Shown here in pieces: positions 23,435 through 36,202 of a DNA stretch of 53,432 nt (positions within the stretch are counted from its first letter, which is position 1; each line of letters starts with the position of its first letter). A program made the translations under genes and the position numbers. The DNA comes from Chrysomallon squamiferum (taxonomy: Eukaryota; Mollusca; Gastropoda; Neomphalida; Peltospiridae), in NCBI GenBank assembly GCA_012295275.1, contig CM022677.1, positions 13,052,457-13,105,888 of the forward strand, written 5' to 3'. The notes below the pieces were generated by a model that was not told where the DNA came from, did not search any database, and saw only the letters and a list, made by a program, of their open reading frames with translations.

Positions 23435-25600
23435 GAGACCAGTAGCCACACAGGTAGAGAATACATTTATGTTTAAACAGCAAAATTAATGTTTTAATTA
23501 ATGTTATTTTCTGAAGTTATTTAATTGCACGTCTGGTTGAAATATTAATAATAAAAACTAATTTATAAGGTATTATGTTACAAAACAGATTTGTTAGAAA
23601 TATTAAAACAACTATTTTCATTTTAATAAATTGTATATAAATTGTATATAAATTATAATCTAATATTTTTAAATTAGTATTCTGTAACATGTATATCTTT
23701 TGAAATTTAAAACAGCTATCTTATTCTAAAATATTTAATTACAAAAAATATAATTAATAAATAATGATTTACAGATGATTTACTTAGTGATTTTTAAGTG
23801 TTACTGAGCCCAAAATCTGTGAAATACTACTGCTACTATTACTACTATTCCAATGTACTATGTGCTAACAGTGCTACTGCTATTAGCAATACCACCACCA
23901 ATACTACTACCTCTACCACCATTATTGCTACTACTACCTATTAATAATAATAATAATAATAATAACAGAAATACTAATCCTAAATACCACTACTGTACTA
24001 CTATCAATGAAAATTAAGATAAATTTATAAATTAAAAAAGAAATGAAAAAAGATTAGTAGTAATGTCTCATTTACTCCACTGACTGTGTTGTCCATATGT
24101 GTGGCATATATATATATGCCGATATGTATACTAACATTGCATCCACTGAACTATGTTTTATCTCATCAACAGACAAAGGTACAGTTAAATTCTTCAATAC
24201 CTTTCTGGAATAATAATAATAATAATAATAGTTTAGTTTTCTCTCATTATCTCTGTGGGCTTTAATAGCTATTTATAGAATTATACAGTTCTAGAATTTA
24301 AAAAAGATTATCTTTGAAAAAACTGAAATATATATCATTCATCTGTATTTCATAATGTTTCTAATTTTCTAAGGATAACATGGATTTTTGAACTTTGAGT
24401 ATTAATTGTAGAATGTGTACTAACCTTAGTTCAGACAATTCCACCAAATTGTTGATTAGTCAGATACATATATTATAAATAAACACTGGACATATAAACA
24501 CAAATATATCATGGACACAGTTATAAAGACATACATACACACACGTGTGCACATATTTAAATATATGTAGAATTCATAGTACAGCTGAGAGAGTGAGAGG
24601 ACGACACACACACATACAGAGAGAGAGAGACAGTTTTATCATAGTTTCATTTGTATTGAAATTTTAAATTTCTTTTATTCTTTTCAGTTCTGATATATCC
24701 ACAGATTATATATATATATATAGATATTTAAGATTTAAAAAAAAGAATTGAAAGAGAAAAGGAAAATGATGATAGCAACAATTCCAGCTTATTAGGAATA
24801 TGTGTTTACTAGTATACAAAATAAGTAGTAAGACATTTTAAAATAATAATATATTTCTTGTATTTCATAACTAAAACTAAGCATTATTTTAAAATTAATA
24901 TGTGTGCATTTGTGTAAGAGAAACAGAGTATATCAGTATTGCTGTTGTTGTTATTGTTGCTGTTATTATGTATAACAGAATTGTTAATGAAAGTTAATAA
25001 ATAATTTCTAAACAGGTTATGTTGTTTTAATTTTTAATTTTTTTCTTTTGTCTTTAATGAACTTTAAACACGCAAACACACACACACACACACTGGATGC
25101 AGATAGATATTAATGAGGCATAGTTCAGACATATATAAATCAGGAAAATGTCAAAGTTAAGTCCTAACTGATTTGGAATATTGTCCATTTTCATTGACAA
25201 TTTAAAGAACAAAACAACAAAAAAGTATGGAAATTATTATTTCAAAGCTTGTTTAACAAGCTTAAATACAAAGATTTACGGATGAATTGGTTTGTGACAG
25301 TACAAATGAAATCTTAAAATAATAATAATAATACTATTATTACTGTTATTATTTTTATTATTATTATTATTATTAGTAGTAGTAGTAGTAGTAGTAGTCA
25401 TTATTTTAATGTAATAAAATTTTGTTGCTTTGAATTAATTACAAATTGTAAATTCAAAAAGTTCTAAGATCCAGTTTGAAATATTTGTTATCTGTGTTCA
25501 GTTTGTTTATATTTAACTTCCTATCAAAACTCGAGTGAGCGAAACAAGACTAAAGTTCACTGCGTTGTCTCGGCTTTATTCCCTGGAGATAAACATTTTC
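23435..25600. other. AT-rich sequence with small microsatellites
   Basis: Contains interrupted (CTA)/(AAT) tracts at 23820-23965, (AAT)n at 24210-24230, (TA)n at about 24107-24118 and 24708-24722, (CA)n at about 25077-25093, and compound (AAT)(ATT)(AGT) at 25317-25400. No gene recognised. Confidence 0.45.
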
Positions 25601-25605
25601 ACTTT

Positions 25606-28440
<2,835 letters not shown>

Positions 28441-28441
28441 C

Positions 28442-28537
28442 CTCTACAAGTAATTTTGTCAGTTTCCCATTTATAACCATCCACACAGGCACAATCATAG
28501 AAGAGTAGAAATATTTTTGAATTACATTCATTTATAT
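28442..28537 (-). CDS. Calcium-binding EGF-like exon (last recognised exon of the EGF gene)
   Basis: On the reverse strand, acceptor TTCTCTCTTTCAG is followed by a 96-bp exon reading (D)INECNSKIFLLFYDCACVD then GYKWETDKITCR, and donor AG|GTAGAT. D-I-N-E-C is the calcium-binding EGF signature, and C-x-C...G-Y...T-C gives the remaining cysteines. The exon is symmetric with phase 1 at both ends, as is usual for EGF modules. The split Asp codon joins exactly to the G left by the upstream exon at 29024-29139 (reading NRS-D-INEC). This exon is intact. Protein identity beyond a secreted or extracellular EGF-repeat protein cannot be given. Confidence 0.8.
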
Positions 28538-29023
28538 CTGAAAGAGAGAATCAAATGAATCACATCTCAATCATTAGCAACAATTAAACTTACTCATACA
28601 GAAATTATTTAGAAGAAATTCATTGATACTGAGGGGTTTTCAGCAGTTTATAAAATTAGTCAAGTTTGAATTACAGGGATATGATATTATTAATAAACAT
28701 AAAAAAATCTTTCATAAATTCTGACAAGTTTCTGAAACACTATTAACTGCTTTGAAATTTCTTTTAATTCCAGAACTGAGAATTTTAACTTAATATTTGA
28801 ACAGCACAAAAGCTACTAATGCATACCTAAGCTACAAACTGAGTGACTGAATATATAGAGAGCATGACTTTATTAATAATATAAAATATTTTAAAAACCC
28901 AGATAATGGTAGAAATGCTGACCATTCAGATTCAAATAGATAACACCTTCACTAGAAATATGAATAAACCAAGAATGCTTGAAGTGAACAATTTAACCTG
29001 AGAACCAAATAGAACTGACTCAC

Positions 29024-29139
29024 CTGACCTGTTTTGTTGTCTGAATTCAAGGTAAACATTTCTACACAAACACTGCTCCACTGTGTCATGCACCCTGCAG
29101 CCCTGTTCACACGAACTGTTCACTGCAGCACTGTCACAT
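29024..29139 (-). CDS. EGF-like exon with five visible cysteines
   Basis: Reverse strand: acceptor TTTGTGTTCAG, then CDSAAVNSSCEQGCRVHD followed by TVEQCLCRNVYLEFRQQNRS, then the perfect donor CAG|GTGAGT. Spacing C-x8-C-x3-C-x8-C-x-C fits an EGF-like module; the sixth cysteine is missing before the next DINEC. The exon ends in phase 1 and joins correctly to the 28442-28537 exon. Its start is one base out of phase with the end of the exon at 30057-30224. A small exon may be missed, or an indel may be present. Confidence 0.7.
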
Positions 29140-29149
29140 CTGAACACAA

Positions 29150-30050
29150 AATATTTTTATAACTTTATTACATTTTACAACTAAAATAATTTACAATTTT
29201 ATCACATTCTGATGCAAATGAAAATAAAATAGTTTATAATTTTATCAAATTTTGTCACAATTAAAATAACAAGAACAGATGTAGCTTTCCTCACTGTTAG
29301 TTCAAGAAGCATTCATTCAACTATATACAAAAAAATATATTTTACATGAATGAATGAATGAATGATGAAAACAGTGAACAAATGAGGAAGGCAGAGTGAA
29401 TGGATGAATGAATGAATTGATAAATATCTGTTTAATAATAGTTTAATATATAATGTTCTTGAAAATTAAACTGTAAAAATAAAGTTGGCTGGTACCAAAC
29501 AGGGTTTGTTTTTGTTTCTTTTTTGTTTTTAACAATGCTAATTTCTTAGTCACTGAAGCTGATTTTCTGTGTTAAATAATCATTTTGAATAAAAAATTAC
29601 TGACAAGTATAAAATGATATTTTTATTATTATATTTATTTATTTATTTATTTATTATATTTTAATGCAGCAAAAGTTAATTTTGTGACTGAGATATTAAT
29701 TAACTCATTTTTATGTAATTTTTCAGTTTAAAACATTCATTCTGTTTTCTTTGGTAATTATATCACAAAAATATGTACAAAATTCATCAATCATTTGTAT
29801 CATTTAACTATTTCATAAATAATAAGAAATCATTTCTAACATATAACTATTTTTTAAATAATAAGAAATCATTTATAACATATAACTATTTTTTAAATAA
29901 TAAGAAATCATTTGTAACATATAACTATTTCATAAATAATAAGGAATTATTTCTTACATCTAAGTGTTTATTAAGTAAAATGTTATAATTTCAACTTGTT
30001 AAAAAAAATTATTAACATTGGATAAATTGACAATTTATTAAGTATACCCT
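29150..30050. other. Intron of the EGF gene, with a ~45-bp tandem repeat
   Basis: About four copies of a unit containing acatataactattttttaaa followed by taataagaaatcattt lie at 29785-29960. TGAA repeats lie near 29345-29420. No exon was recognised, though the phase mismatch between flanking exons means a small one could hide here. Confidence 0.55.
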
Positions 30051-30056
30051 ACTCAC

Positions 30057-30224
30057 CTACACATTCATTTGACAAGTTGTGATATCCTGTCTTACACTCA
30101 AATGATAGGAGACTGGCAGGTTTTTGCAGTTGCTGTTTGCTTGACATGAACTGTTGAAACACTACATTCATCTCTGTTGTTTTCACATCACACACCAACC
30201 AGCCACCTTTACACTGACAATGGT
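30057..30224 (-). CDS. EGF-gene exon with Cys-rich ends
   Basis: Reverse strand: acceptor CCCTCTCAG, 168 bp open throughout, donor GTAG|GTGAGT. The translation starts HCQCKGGWLVCDVKTTEMNV, has a long hydrophilic middle (FQQFMSSKQQLQKPASLL), and ends SFECKTGYHNLSNECV. C-x-C-x-G-G and C-x-x-G-y...C are the second halves of EGF-like modules, here with an unusual ~30-residue insertion between. The phase is 1 at both ends. The splice signals are strong and there are no stops, so it is probably a real exon. Confidence 0.7.
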
Positions 30225-30459
30225 CTGAGAGGGAAAAATAAAATTTAAATTTAAAATAAATAAATTAAATTAAAATCAAACTTAGATTTTTTTTTAAATA
30301 AAATTTATGCAATTGTATTAAAATATAATATAAATATCACCAAAAATTTCTAATTTTACAGAATAACTTGCTTTAAATTTCAAAATATAATTATATTTTT
30401 AAAATATTTAAACTTTTATTTTTATATTATTGTATTTTGTAATGAGAAATTCTGCTTAC

Positions 30460-30581
30460 TAACATATGTTCTCTGATCATTTTCAAGTTTCTTCCCAGCC
30501 AGACAGGAACAAGTGAATCCACTGATTCAAGCATCAGTATATTTAGTAATACTGCATCAACTGATGTACACTCATTCATAT
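30460..30581 (-). pseudogene. EGF-like exon broken by a frameshift
   Basis: Reverse strand: acceptor TGTAG, then (D)MNECTSVDAVLLNI in one frame and, after a shift, ISGFTCSCLAGKKLENDQRT followed by YV, then donor TTA|GTAAGC. The 5' part is a calcium-binding EGF start (DMNEC). The 3' part is the classic GFtCsC..G..L..D ending. Where the middle cysteine is expected the second frame has TGA. The exon is 122 bp, which breaks the phase 1-1 symmetry seen in its neighbours; one added or lost base would restore it. Confidence 0.7.
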
Positions 30582-30740
30582 CTACATTAAAATAACAATA
30601 ACAATAACAATAATAACAATAACACTAATAATAATAACAATAATAATATTAAAATAAAGGAAAAATCTTATTTCAAGTGACAATATAATATTGTTGAAAC
30701 TTTAATTTTCTTTTCTTCATTTATATCATGTCACACACAG

Positions 30741-32396
30741 AGTCAAGGTTCTGTAGAATGTGTGAATTATGACATTAAAGACATGCTTGTTGTGAGGATG
30801 AGTGAGAATGATAGCACTGATTGGACTGTTAGTGTTAAATTTGTTCAGTTTCACAAGCACTCCAGTTTCAGTGCTGGAATAAAACAGTCACCTTATACAA
30901 CCTTATTTGGCACAAAGCCAGGATTGGTTTGACTTCCTCATTGTTACCACATGATCCAGAAGCTACAGAAAGAAGATGACTTACTAGACATTCTGTCCAG
31001 CAGCTCAACTCAACCAGACACTCAACCTCTACTAGAAACAACTCAACCTCTACCAGAAACAACTCAACCTCTATCAGAAACAACTCAACCTCTACCAGAA
31101 ATGACTCAACCTGTATCTGAAACAGCTCAACCTCTACCAGAAACAACTCAACCTCTACCAGAAATGACTCAACCTGTATCTGAAACAACTCAACCTCTAC
31201 CAGAAACAACTCTACCTCTATCAGAAACAACTCAACCTCTACCAGAAACAACTCAACCTCTACCAGAAGCAGCTCAACCTCTATCAGAAACAACTCAAAC
31301 TCTACCAGAAACAGTTCAACCTCTACCAGAAACAGCTCAACCTCTACCAGAAACAACTCAACCTCTACCAGAAACAACTCAACCTCTACCAGAAATGACT
31401 CAACCTGTATCTGAAACAACTCAACCTCTACCAGAAACAACTCTACCTCTATCAGAAACAACTCAACCTCTACCAGAAACAGCTCAACCTCTACCAGAAG
31501 CAGCTCAACCTCTACCAGAAACAACTCTACCTCTATCAGAAACAACTCAACCTCTATCAGAAACAACTCAACCTCTACCAGAAACAACTCAACCTCTACC
31601 AGAAGCAACCCTACCTCTATCAGAAACAACTCAACCTCTACCAGAAGCAGCTCAAACTCTATCAGAAACAACTCAACCTCTACCAGAAGCAGCTCAAACT
31701 GTATCAGAAACAACTCAACCTCTACCAGAAACAGCTCAACCTCTACCAGAAACAACTCAACCTCTACCAGAAGCAACCCTACCTCTATCAGAAACAACTC
31801 AACCTCTACCAGAAGCAGCTCAAACTGTATCAGAAACAACTCAACCTCTACCAGAAACAGCTCAACCTCTACCAGAAACCACTCAACCTCTATCAGAAAC
31901 AACTCAATCTCTATCAGAAACAACTCAATCTCTACCATAAATGACTCAACCAATGAGCAGCATAAACAAGAAAAGAAAGCTTGCAATAGACGCACAACAG
32001 AAACAAGCTGAGCATGTTGTTAAGTGAAGTCGTGTGATTATGAAGGATGGTGCTGTTGGTGATAACGTAGCTGTGCCACTTCTGTCTGTAGAAATATTAT
32101 ATTAGCTTTAGAAACCGGACAATATACCATTGGTTGCCCTTCTGGTATTCTGAAAGGGAAATATAGTCGACACCAGTTTGATTTATGTCCTCAGAGACTC
32201 CTGAGTGAATCTGACATTAACAGTGTGTCATTTCATCAAGCCAACAAAAAGCAGTCTCAACACGGTGGTCAGAGTTTTGTCAAGTGCAGTTGTAATGGAC
32301 CTAAGAGATGTCGCAGTAAGCGATGTGCTTGTTTCAAAAATAATCTTTTGTGTAATAGCAGAAGTCACAACAGTGTAAATTGTTTAAATAAATGAA
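30741..32396 (+). pseudogene. KRBA2-like integrase, C-terminal part, with an expanded heptapeptide linker
   Basis: After an acceptor-like TCACACACAG the frame reads SQGSVECVNYDIKDML, WTVSVKFVQFH and GIKQSPYTTLFGTKPGLV. This is the end of an rve-type integrase core, including the glutamate of the catalytic triad in GSVE. After an in-frame TGA (30930) it continues LQKEDDLLDILSS and enters about 45 copies of a seven-residue repeat (TTQPLPE type). At 31937 GAA has become TAA, but the same frame continues MSSINKKRKLAIDAQQKQAE. Then follow VGDNVAVPLLSVE, a frameshift, TGQYTIGCPSGILKGKYSRH, and a C-terminal Cys cluster (KCSCN, RCRSKRCACF, LLCNSRSHN, NCLNK). The layout matches the KRBA2-like family of transposon-derived integrases. 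Three stops, one frameshift and a Cys-to-Ser change in the cluster make it non-functional. The earlier catalytic Asp residues would be in a missing upstream exon. Confidence 0.75.
31003..31956 (+). repeat. 21-bp coding minisatellite, about 45 copies
   Basis: The unit is actcaacctctaccagaaac plus one base, with variants giving Thr-Thr/Ala/Met-Gln-Pro-Leu/Val-Pro/Ser-Glu. Blocks of several units recur together (for example the motif set around 31100-31200 is repeated near 31390-31480, and 31680-31760 near 31800-31880), showing multi-unit duplications. Both strands stay open; the reverse 375-codon ORF (30868-31995) is a shadow. The repeat is in frame with integrase sequence on both sides. Confidence 0.95.
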
Positions 32397-32644
32397 GTAT
32401 GTATTATGTGTCACCAATTCATTATACTGGTAAATTGTTGTTACATGTAGTTGATTATTAAATACAGATAAAACATAGTTTAGTTATTAGAAAACACCCA
32501 AGAAATATCCTTTAGCCAAATGACTGAACATTTTATTCATTTTGGCCAAATGACTGTTTTGACACATTGACTGTAACATGCAGGAAGCTTCGATAATGTT
32601 TTTGCAAACAAATGCAGTTTTTGGAGAATTTTTTCTCTTAAACA

Positions 32645-33864
32645 TGAGCAGTAAGAAAGTTACAACCAAGCAGACATTACAAATGATAACGTTGGATTCT
32701 GAGGATGAGAATGAAGCGTTGGAATGTGGAAATAATAGTGATTTTGAAAGCGAAGAGAGTGACAGTGATGTTGTCAAAGATACAAATAATAATAACACGA
32801 ATGCAAATGAAGGTGAAAAAAAGAGTGATTCTGCTGATAATCACAGCCCAGGTGGTGATGTTTCACAACCTGTAAGGAGGTGTGGCAGTGGTAGAGGATG
32901 CAGCCGCGGTAGAGGACGTGGTCGAGGTGTGCGATGGAATCCTCACCCTCAGGTCAGTGGATGAATGACGTGAGAGAGTATCGTGAAAAACAGTTCAATC
33001 CTAAATATTCCAGATTCAATCAGTAATGAGAGCAGGCCTGCTGACAGTTTTGACGTTATTCTGGAATGATGATTTGTGGCAGCTCTTTGTTGTTGAAACA
33101 GGCGGAACATATCAGTGAAGCAAAACCCCTCACATTAGTATCCAAATCGTTTAGTTAACTGACAAAGATTAAAACATTGTTTTGCTTATTCACAAGAATT
33201 ACTATGAACAATTTTGGTGAGATAAGGAAAATGACCATCACACCTGGATTTTCACAGCTTTTTACAAGAGACAGATTTTTAGCAATATGGTCTATGCTAC
33301 ATAATGTACATGAGTTAGACCCAGAGTTAGACAAATCTGATAAGATTTACAAATCAAGGATAATGTTCAATCACTTGTTGGAAAAATTCAGGCTGCAATC
33401 TGTCACTTGATGAGGGAATGATTCTGATATAAAACAGTATAATCAAACAAAAACCGAAAAAGTGGGACATCAAAACCTTCCTAGTTTGTGACAGAGAGAA
33501 TGGCTACATTTCAAATGCAGAAGTATATACAGGTCGCAGGAAGGATGCTGAAAACATTGACATTTTTTATTTGACTGGAAACCTTATTGTTTGTATGTTG
33601 GAACTGTTTCGTGACTAGCATTTCTGTGTGTTTACAGACAGACTCTACACTAGTGTATATTTGTGTGAGTTTTTGCCGGAAAAGAGAGGAATCTGCCTTG
33701 TGGGCACTGCACTTACAAATTGCAAACTTTTTCCTGAACAAATCAAAAAGTTAAATCAGAAGGGCACAGTTTGAACTATTGTTCAATGGAACTGTAGCAG
33801 CAATTGTTTGGTGTGACAAAAAGCCCATTTATTTTGTAACTTCTGCATTTATTTGTAGAAATGT
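32645..33864 (+). pseudogene. piggyBac-type transposase relic
   Basis: The N-terminal segment starts at the second ATG (MSSKKVTTKQTLQMITLDSE), runs through an acidic Asp/Glu/Ser region, and ends in a Gly-Arg-rich stretch. Core pieces follow in several frames: FWNDDLWQLFVVETGGTY; ITPGFSQLFTRDRFLAIW; NLSLDEGMI (first catalytic Asp); KPKKWDIKTFLVCDRENGY; VYTGRRKDAENI; VFTDRLYTSVYLCEFL (second Asp) with GTALTNC; and VAAIVWCDKKPIYFVTS (third Asp region). This is the DDE_Tnp_1_7 order. At least five frameshifts or stops separate the pieces. The C-terminal Cys-rich domain is absent; the sequence passes straight into a CA-containing tandem repeat at 33870. It lies about 250 bases after the integrase relic. 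TTAA target sites were not identified. Confidence 0.8.
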
Positions 33865-33869
33865 CTGGT

Positions 33870-34310
33870 TATTAATTATTACTCAAACACACAAACACAC
33901 ACACACCCTCATACTATTATCAGATAGCAGTTATCACTATTGCTGATACACTCACAGACACACACACACATACTATTATGAGAGAAGCAGTTATCACTAT
34001 TACTGATACACTCACACACACACACACAATTATCAGAGTTGCAGTTATCACTATTGCTGATACACTCACACTATTATCACTGTTGCTGATATACACAAAC
34101 ACATATACACGTGCACACACAGATACATACTATTATCAGAATATCATTATTGCTTGTACACTCACACTCACTCAAACACAGAGACTATAGTCAGAGCAGC
34201 AGTTATCAGTATTGCTGATAGACACACACACACACACACACATACACACAGACTATTATCAAGCAATTATCTCTATTGCTGATACACACACACTCACTCA
34301 ATCTCAGGAA
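33870..34310. repeat. ~70-bp CA-containing tandem repeat, about seven copies
   Basis: The unit combines (CA)n with actattatcagagagcagtta tcactattgctgatacactc. The CA tract varies in length between units. It starts where the piggyBac relic is cut off. Confidence 0.85.
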
Positions 34311-34638
34311 TATAAATATAAGTAAAGCTAAACTTACAAAATTAATTATAAAAGGCAGAAAGACAGACTCAGAGACAGAGAAAATGAGAACAAAAGCAAA
34401 AAGGAAACAAGCAGTTTGTACATATGTAGCTACTTAATAACAAATATATAACAAACCAAAATATTTATATGCATTAAAAATATCTACATAAAATTATTTC
34501 ATAATAAAAAGTTTAGTTTAATATTCTTAGCATATGGTTTAACTAAATTGTCTATGTCAGATAGAGAAAGATTAGGATTATATATAGAATAATTATTCAA
34601 ATATTATAAAAAAAATTTAAAATTTAAAAAACAATTAC
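34311..34638. other. AT-rich sequence downstream of the LRR exons
   Basis: No gene recognised. Confidence 0.35.
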
Positions 34639-34819
34639 CTGTTTAACTAAAACAGTAAGTTTAACTAAAACGTCAATGTCAGATACAGAAAGATCAGGAC
34701 AATTTCCAATGTCCACGTCTTTCAAAGAAAGGAGTTTTCCATGGAAACTCAAACAGCTGGTTAGTTAAACAACTGGAGTTCAGTCTTAATTCCTGTAGAG
34801 AACTTGGAATCTGGAATAT
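34639..34819 (-). pseudogene. LRR-type exon with one frameshift
   Basis: Reverse strand: acceptor CATTTTTTTCAG, donor AACAG|GTAATT. One frame reads IPSSLQELRLNSSCL. After an indel the next reads FHGKLLSLKDVDIGNCPDLS followed by VSDIDVLVKL. L-x-x-L-x-L-N-x-x and L-x-x-L-K-x-V-x-I-x-N-C patterns are leucine-rich-repeat-like. Both splice sites are good although the frame is broken. Confidence 0.55.
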
Positions 34820-34974
34820 CTGAAAAAAATGAAAAACAGTATTAACAAACTGGTAACTGTATGTTAACTATCAGCAGAAAAAGAAAAAAAAGTTGAAAAA
34901 ATATAATAATAAGAAATTTGTGAAATCTAGATACTTACAGAATGAAATACATATGTGTGTATGTATATATACAT

Positions 34975-34975
<1 letters not shown>

Positions 34976-35068
<93 letters not shown>
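34976..35068. repeat. (GA)n microsatellite, about 93 bp
   Basis: A perfect AG dinucleotide run within an intron of the LRR gene. The Glu-Arg alternating ORF over it is meaningless. (AAT)n follows at 35196-35241. Confidence 0.98.
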
Positions 35069-35070
<2 letters not shown>

Positions 35071-35194
35071 ATATATATATTTTACAAATCTAATTTACCA
35101 TCAACTGTAAGTGTTTCGTTGTTAACTTTTGCATCATTCAGATAAAAAAACTGAATACAAGATTAAGTGATCCCAGCTTATGGTAATAAAAACA

Positions 35195-35242
<48 letters not shown>

Positions 35243-35334
35243 TCACAATAATACAGGAATCTACATTATCAGAAAATAATTTAATGTCAGTGATTAAACT
35301 AAGCATAGTGTGTACAAAAATAATATTGAGCTAA

Positions 35335-35456
35335 TTAACTCTGATTGGCTGATCTCTTTGAAGATTGGTTGGTTAGTCATTCTGTGGTTTCATTGGTTAA
35401 TCTCTATCTGTAGTCTGATTGGTTAATCAGGCTGAGATCTGATTGACTATTTACTG
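35335..35456. promoter_or_regulatory. Cluster of five CCAAT-box-like motifs
   Basis: GATTGGCTGATC, GATTGGTTGGTTAG, CATTGGTTAATC, GATTGGTTAATC and GATTGACTATT recur every 20-30 bases, each with the ATTGG core (reverse CCAAT) except the last. The region may be a degenerate ~25-bp tandem repeat or an NF-Y-type regulatory cluster. It abuts the donor of the LRR exon at 35467-35590. Confidence 0.35.
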
Positions 35457-35466
35457 ACAAACCCAC

Positions 35467-35590
35467 CTGATTGCTGCTGAATTGAGTTCATTCAGAGAAG
35501 AATTTTCTGTGACTGCAGTACACAAATCTTGATCAACATCACTCATATTATACTGGCTGACACATACAGATGATAACACACACCCTGCTT
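35467..35590 (-). CDS. LRR-type exon, intact frame
   Basis: Reverse strand: acceptor TTTTTATTAACAG, 124 bp open, donor TCAG|GTGGGT. The translation AGCVLSSVCVSQYNMSDVDQ followed by DLCTAVTENSSLNELNSAAI fits a ribonuclease-inhibitor-type repeat (L..C.is d.d...L..a...N.sL..L), as in NLR or LRR proteins. It starts in phase 1 and ends in phase 2, unlike the usual symmetric 84-bp-multiple LRR exons, so the exon may itself have lost or gained bases. Confidence 0.6.
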
Positions 35591-35936
35591 CTGTTAATAA
35601 AAATAAATAATAATAATGAAATAAACTAATATTAAAATTGTATATACTTACATAGAGAAAGACAGATGATGATAGGCATATATTGTTAAAGATTATGTGA
35701 CAGATATCCATAAGAACACATACACCTGCACAAAACACAATTTCACATATACATTAACACACACAAAAACACACACAGAGAGAGATAGATGGATTCTGTT
35801 AATGCAGATACTGATGATGTTATAACAATTAATGTATTTGTTTATCATCAACTACTACTACCACATTTCACCAATATTTACTATTACACTTTTCATCTGA
35901 ACAGTAAATTGTTTAAGTTCTGAAACTTCCTCTCAC

Positions 35937-36202
35937 CCTTAAAGCAGCAGCCAGTCCTTTAGCAAGAGCAGTTTTATCAGATAATCCATTACTAGACAGA
36001 TCTAGTTCTGTGAGTCCAGTGTTTAGTGAGAGCAGTTTCATCAGATAATCCATTACTAGACAGATCTAGTTCTGTGAGTCCAGTGTTTAGAGAGAGCAGT
36101 TTTATCAGATAATCCATTACTAGACAGATCTAGTTCTGTGAGTCCAGGGTTTTCTACTAGTCAATGAGAGGAGTTTCAAATCAGTGGAGCCTACACATAG
36201 CT
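35937..36202 (-). pseudogene. LRR exon disrupted by a 64-bp tandem triplication
   Basis: Reverse strand: acceptor TATTTTCTAG, donor TTTAAGG|GTGAGA. The reading frame GLTELDLSSNGLSDKTAL followed by AKGLAAAL is a textbook RI-type leucine-rich repeat. The segment from ggactcacagaactagatct to ctaaacact occurs three times at 64-bp spacing. Because 64 is not a multiple of three, each added copy shifts the frame; one copy restores a normal LRR ending in AAAL. The 5' part has stops in the LRR frame. Confidence 0.75.

Noticed and set aside
30868-31995. 375-codon reverse-strand ORF rich in Val-Glu-Leu-Phe
   Set aside because: It is the antisense of the 21-bp coding repeat; a unit divisible by three without stops keeps it open. 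The forward strand has integrase homology on both sides.
33870-34310. CRISPR-like repeat/spacer pattern
   Set aside because: The 'spacers' are variable-length CA tracts; it is a tandem repeat.
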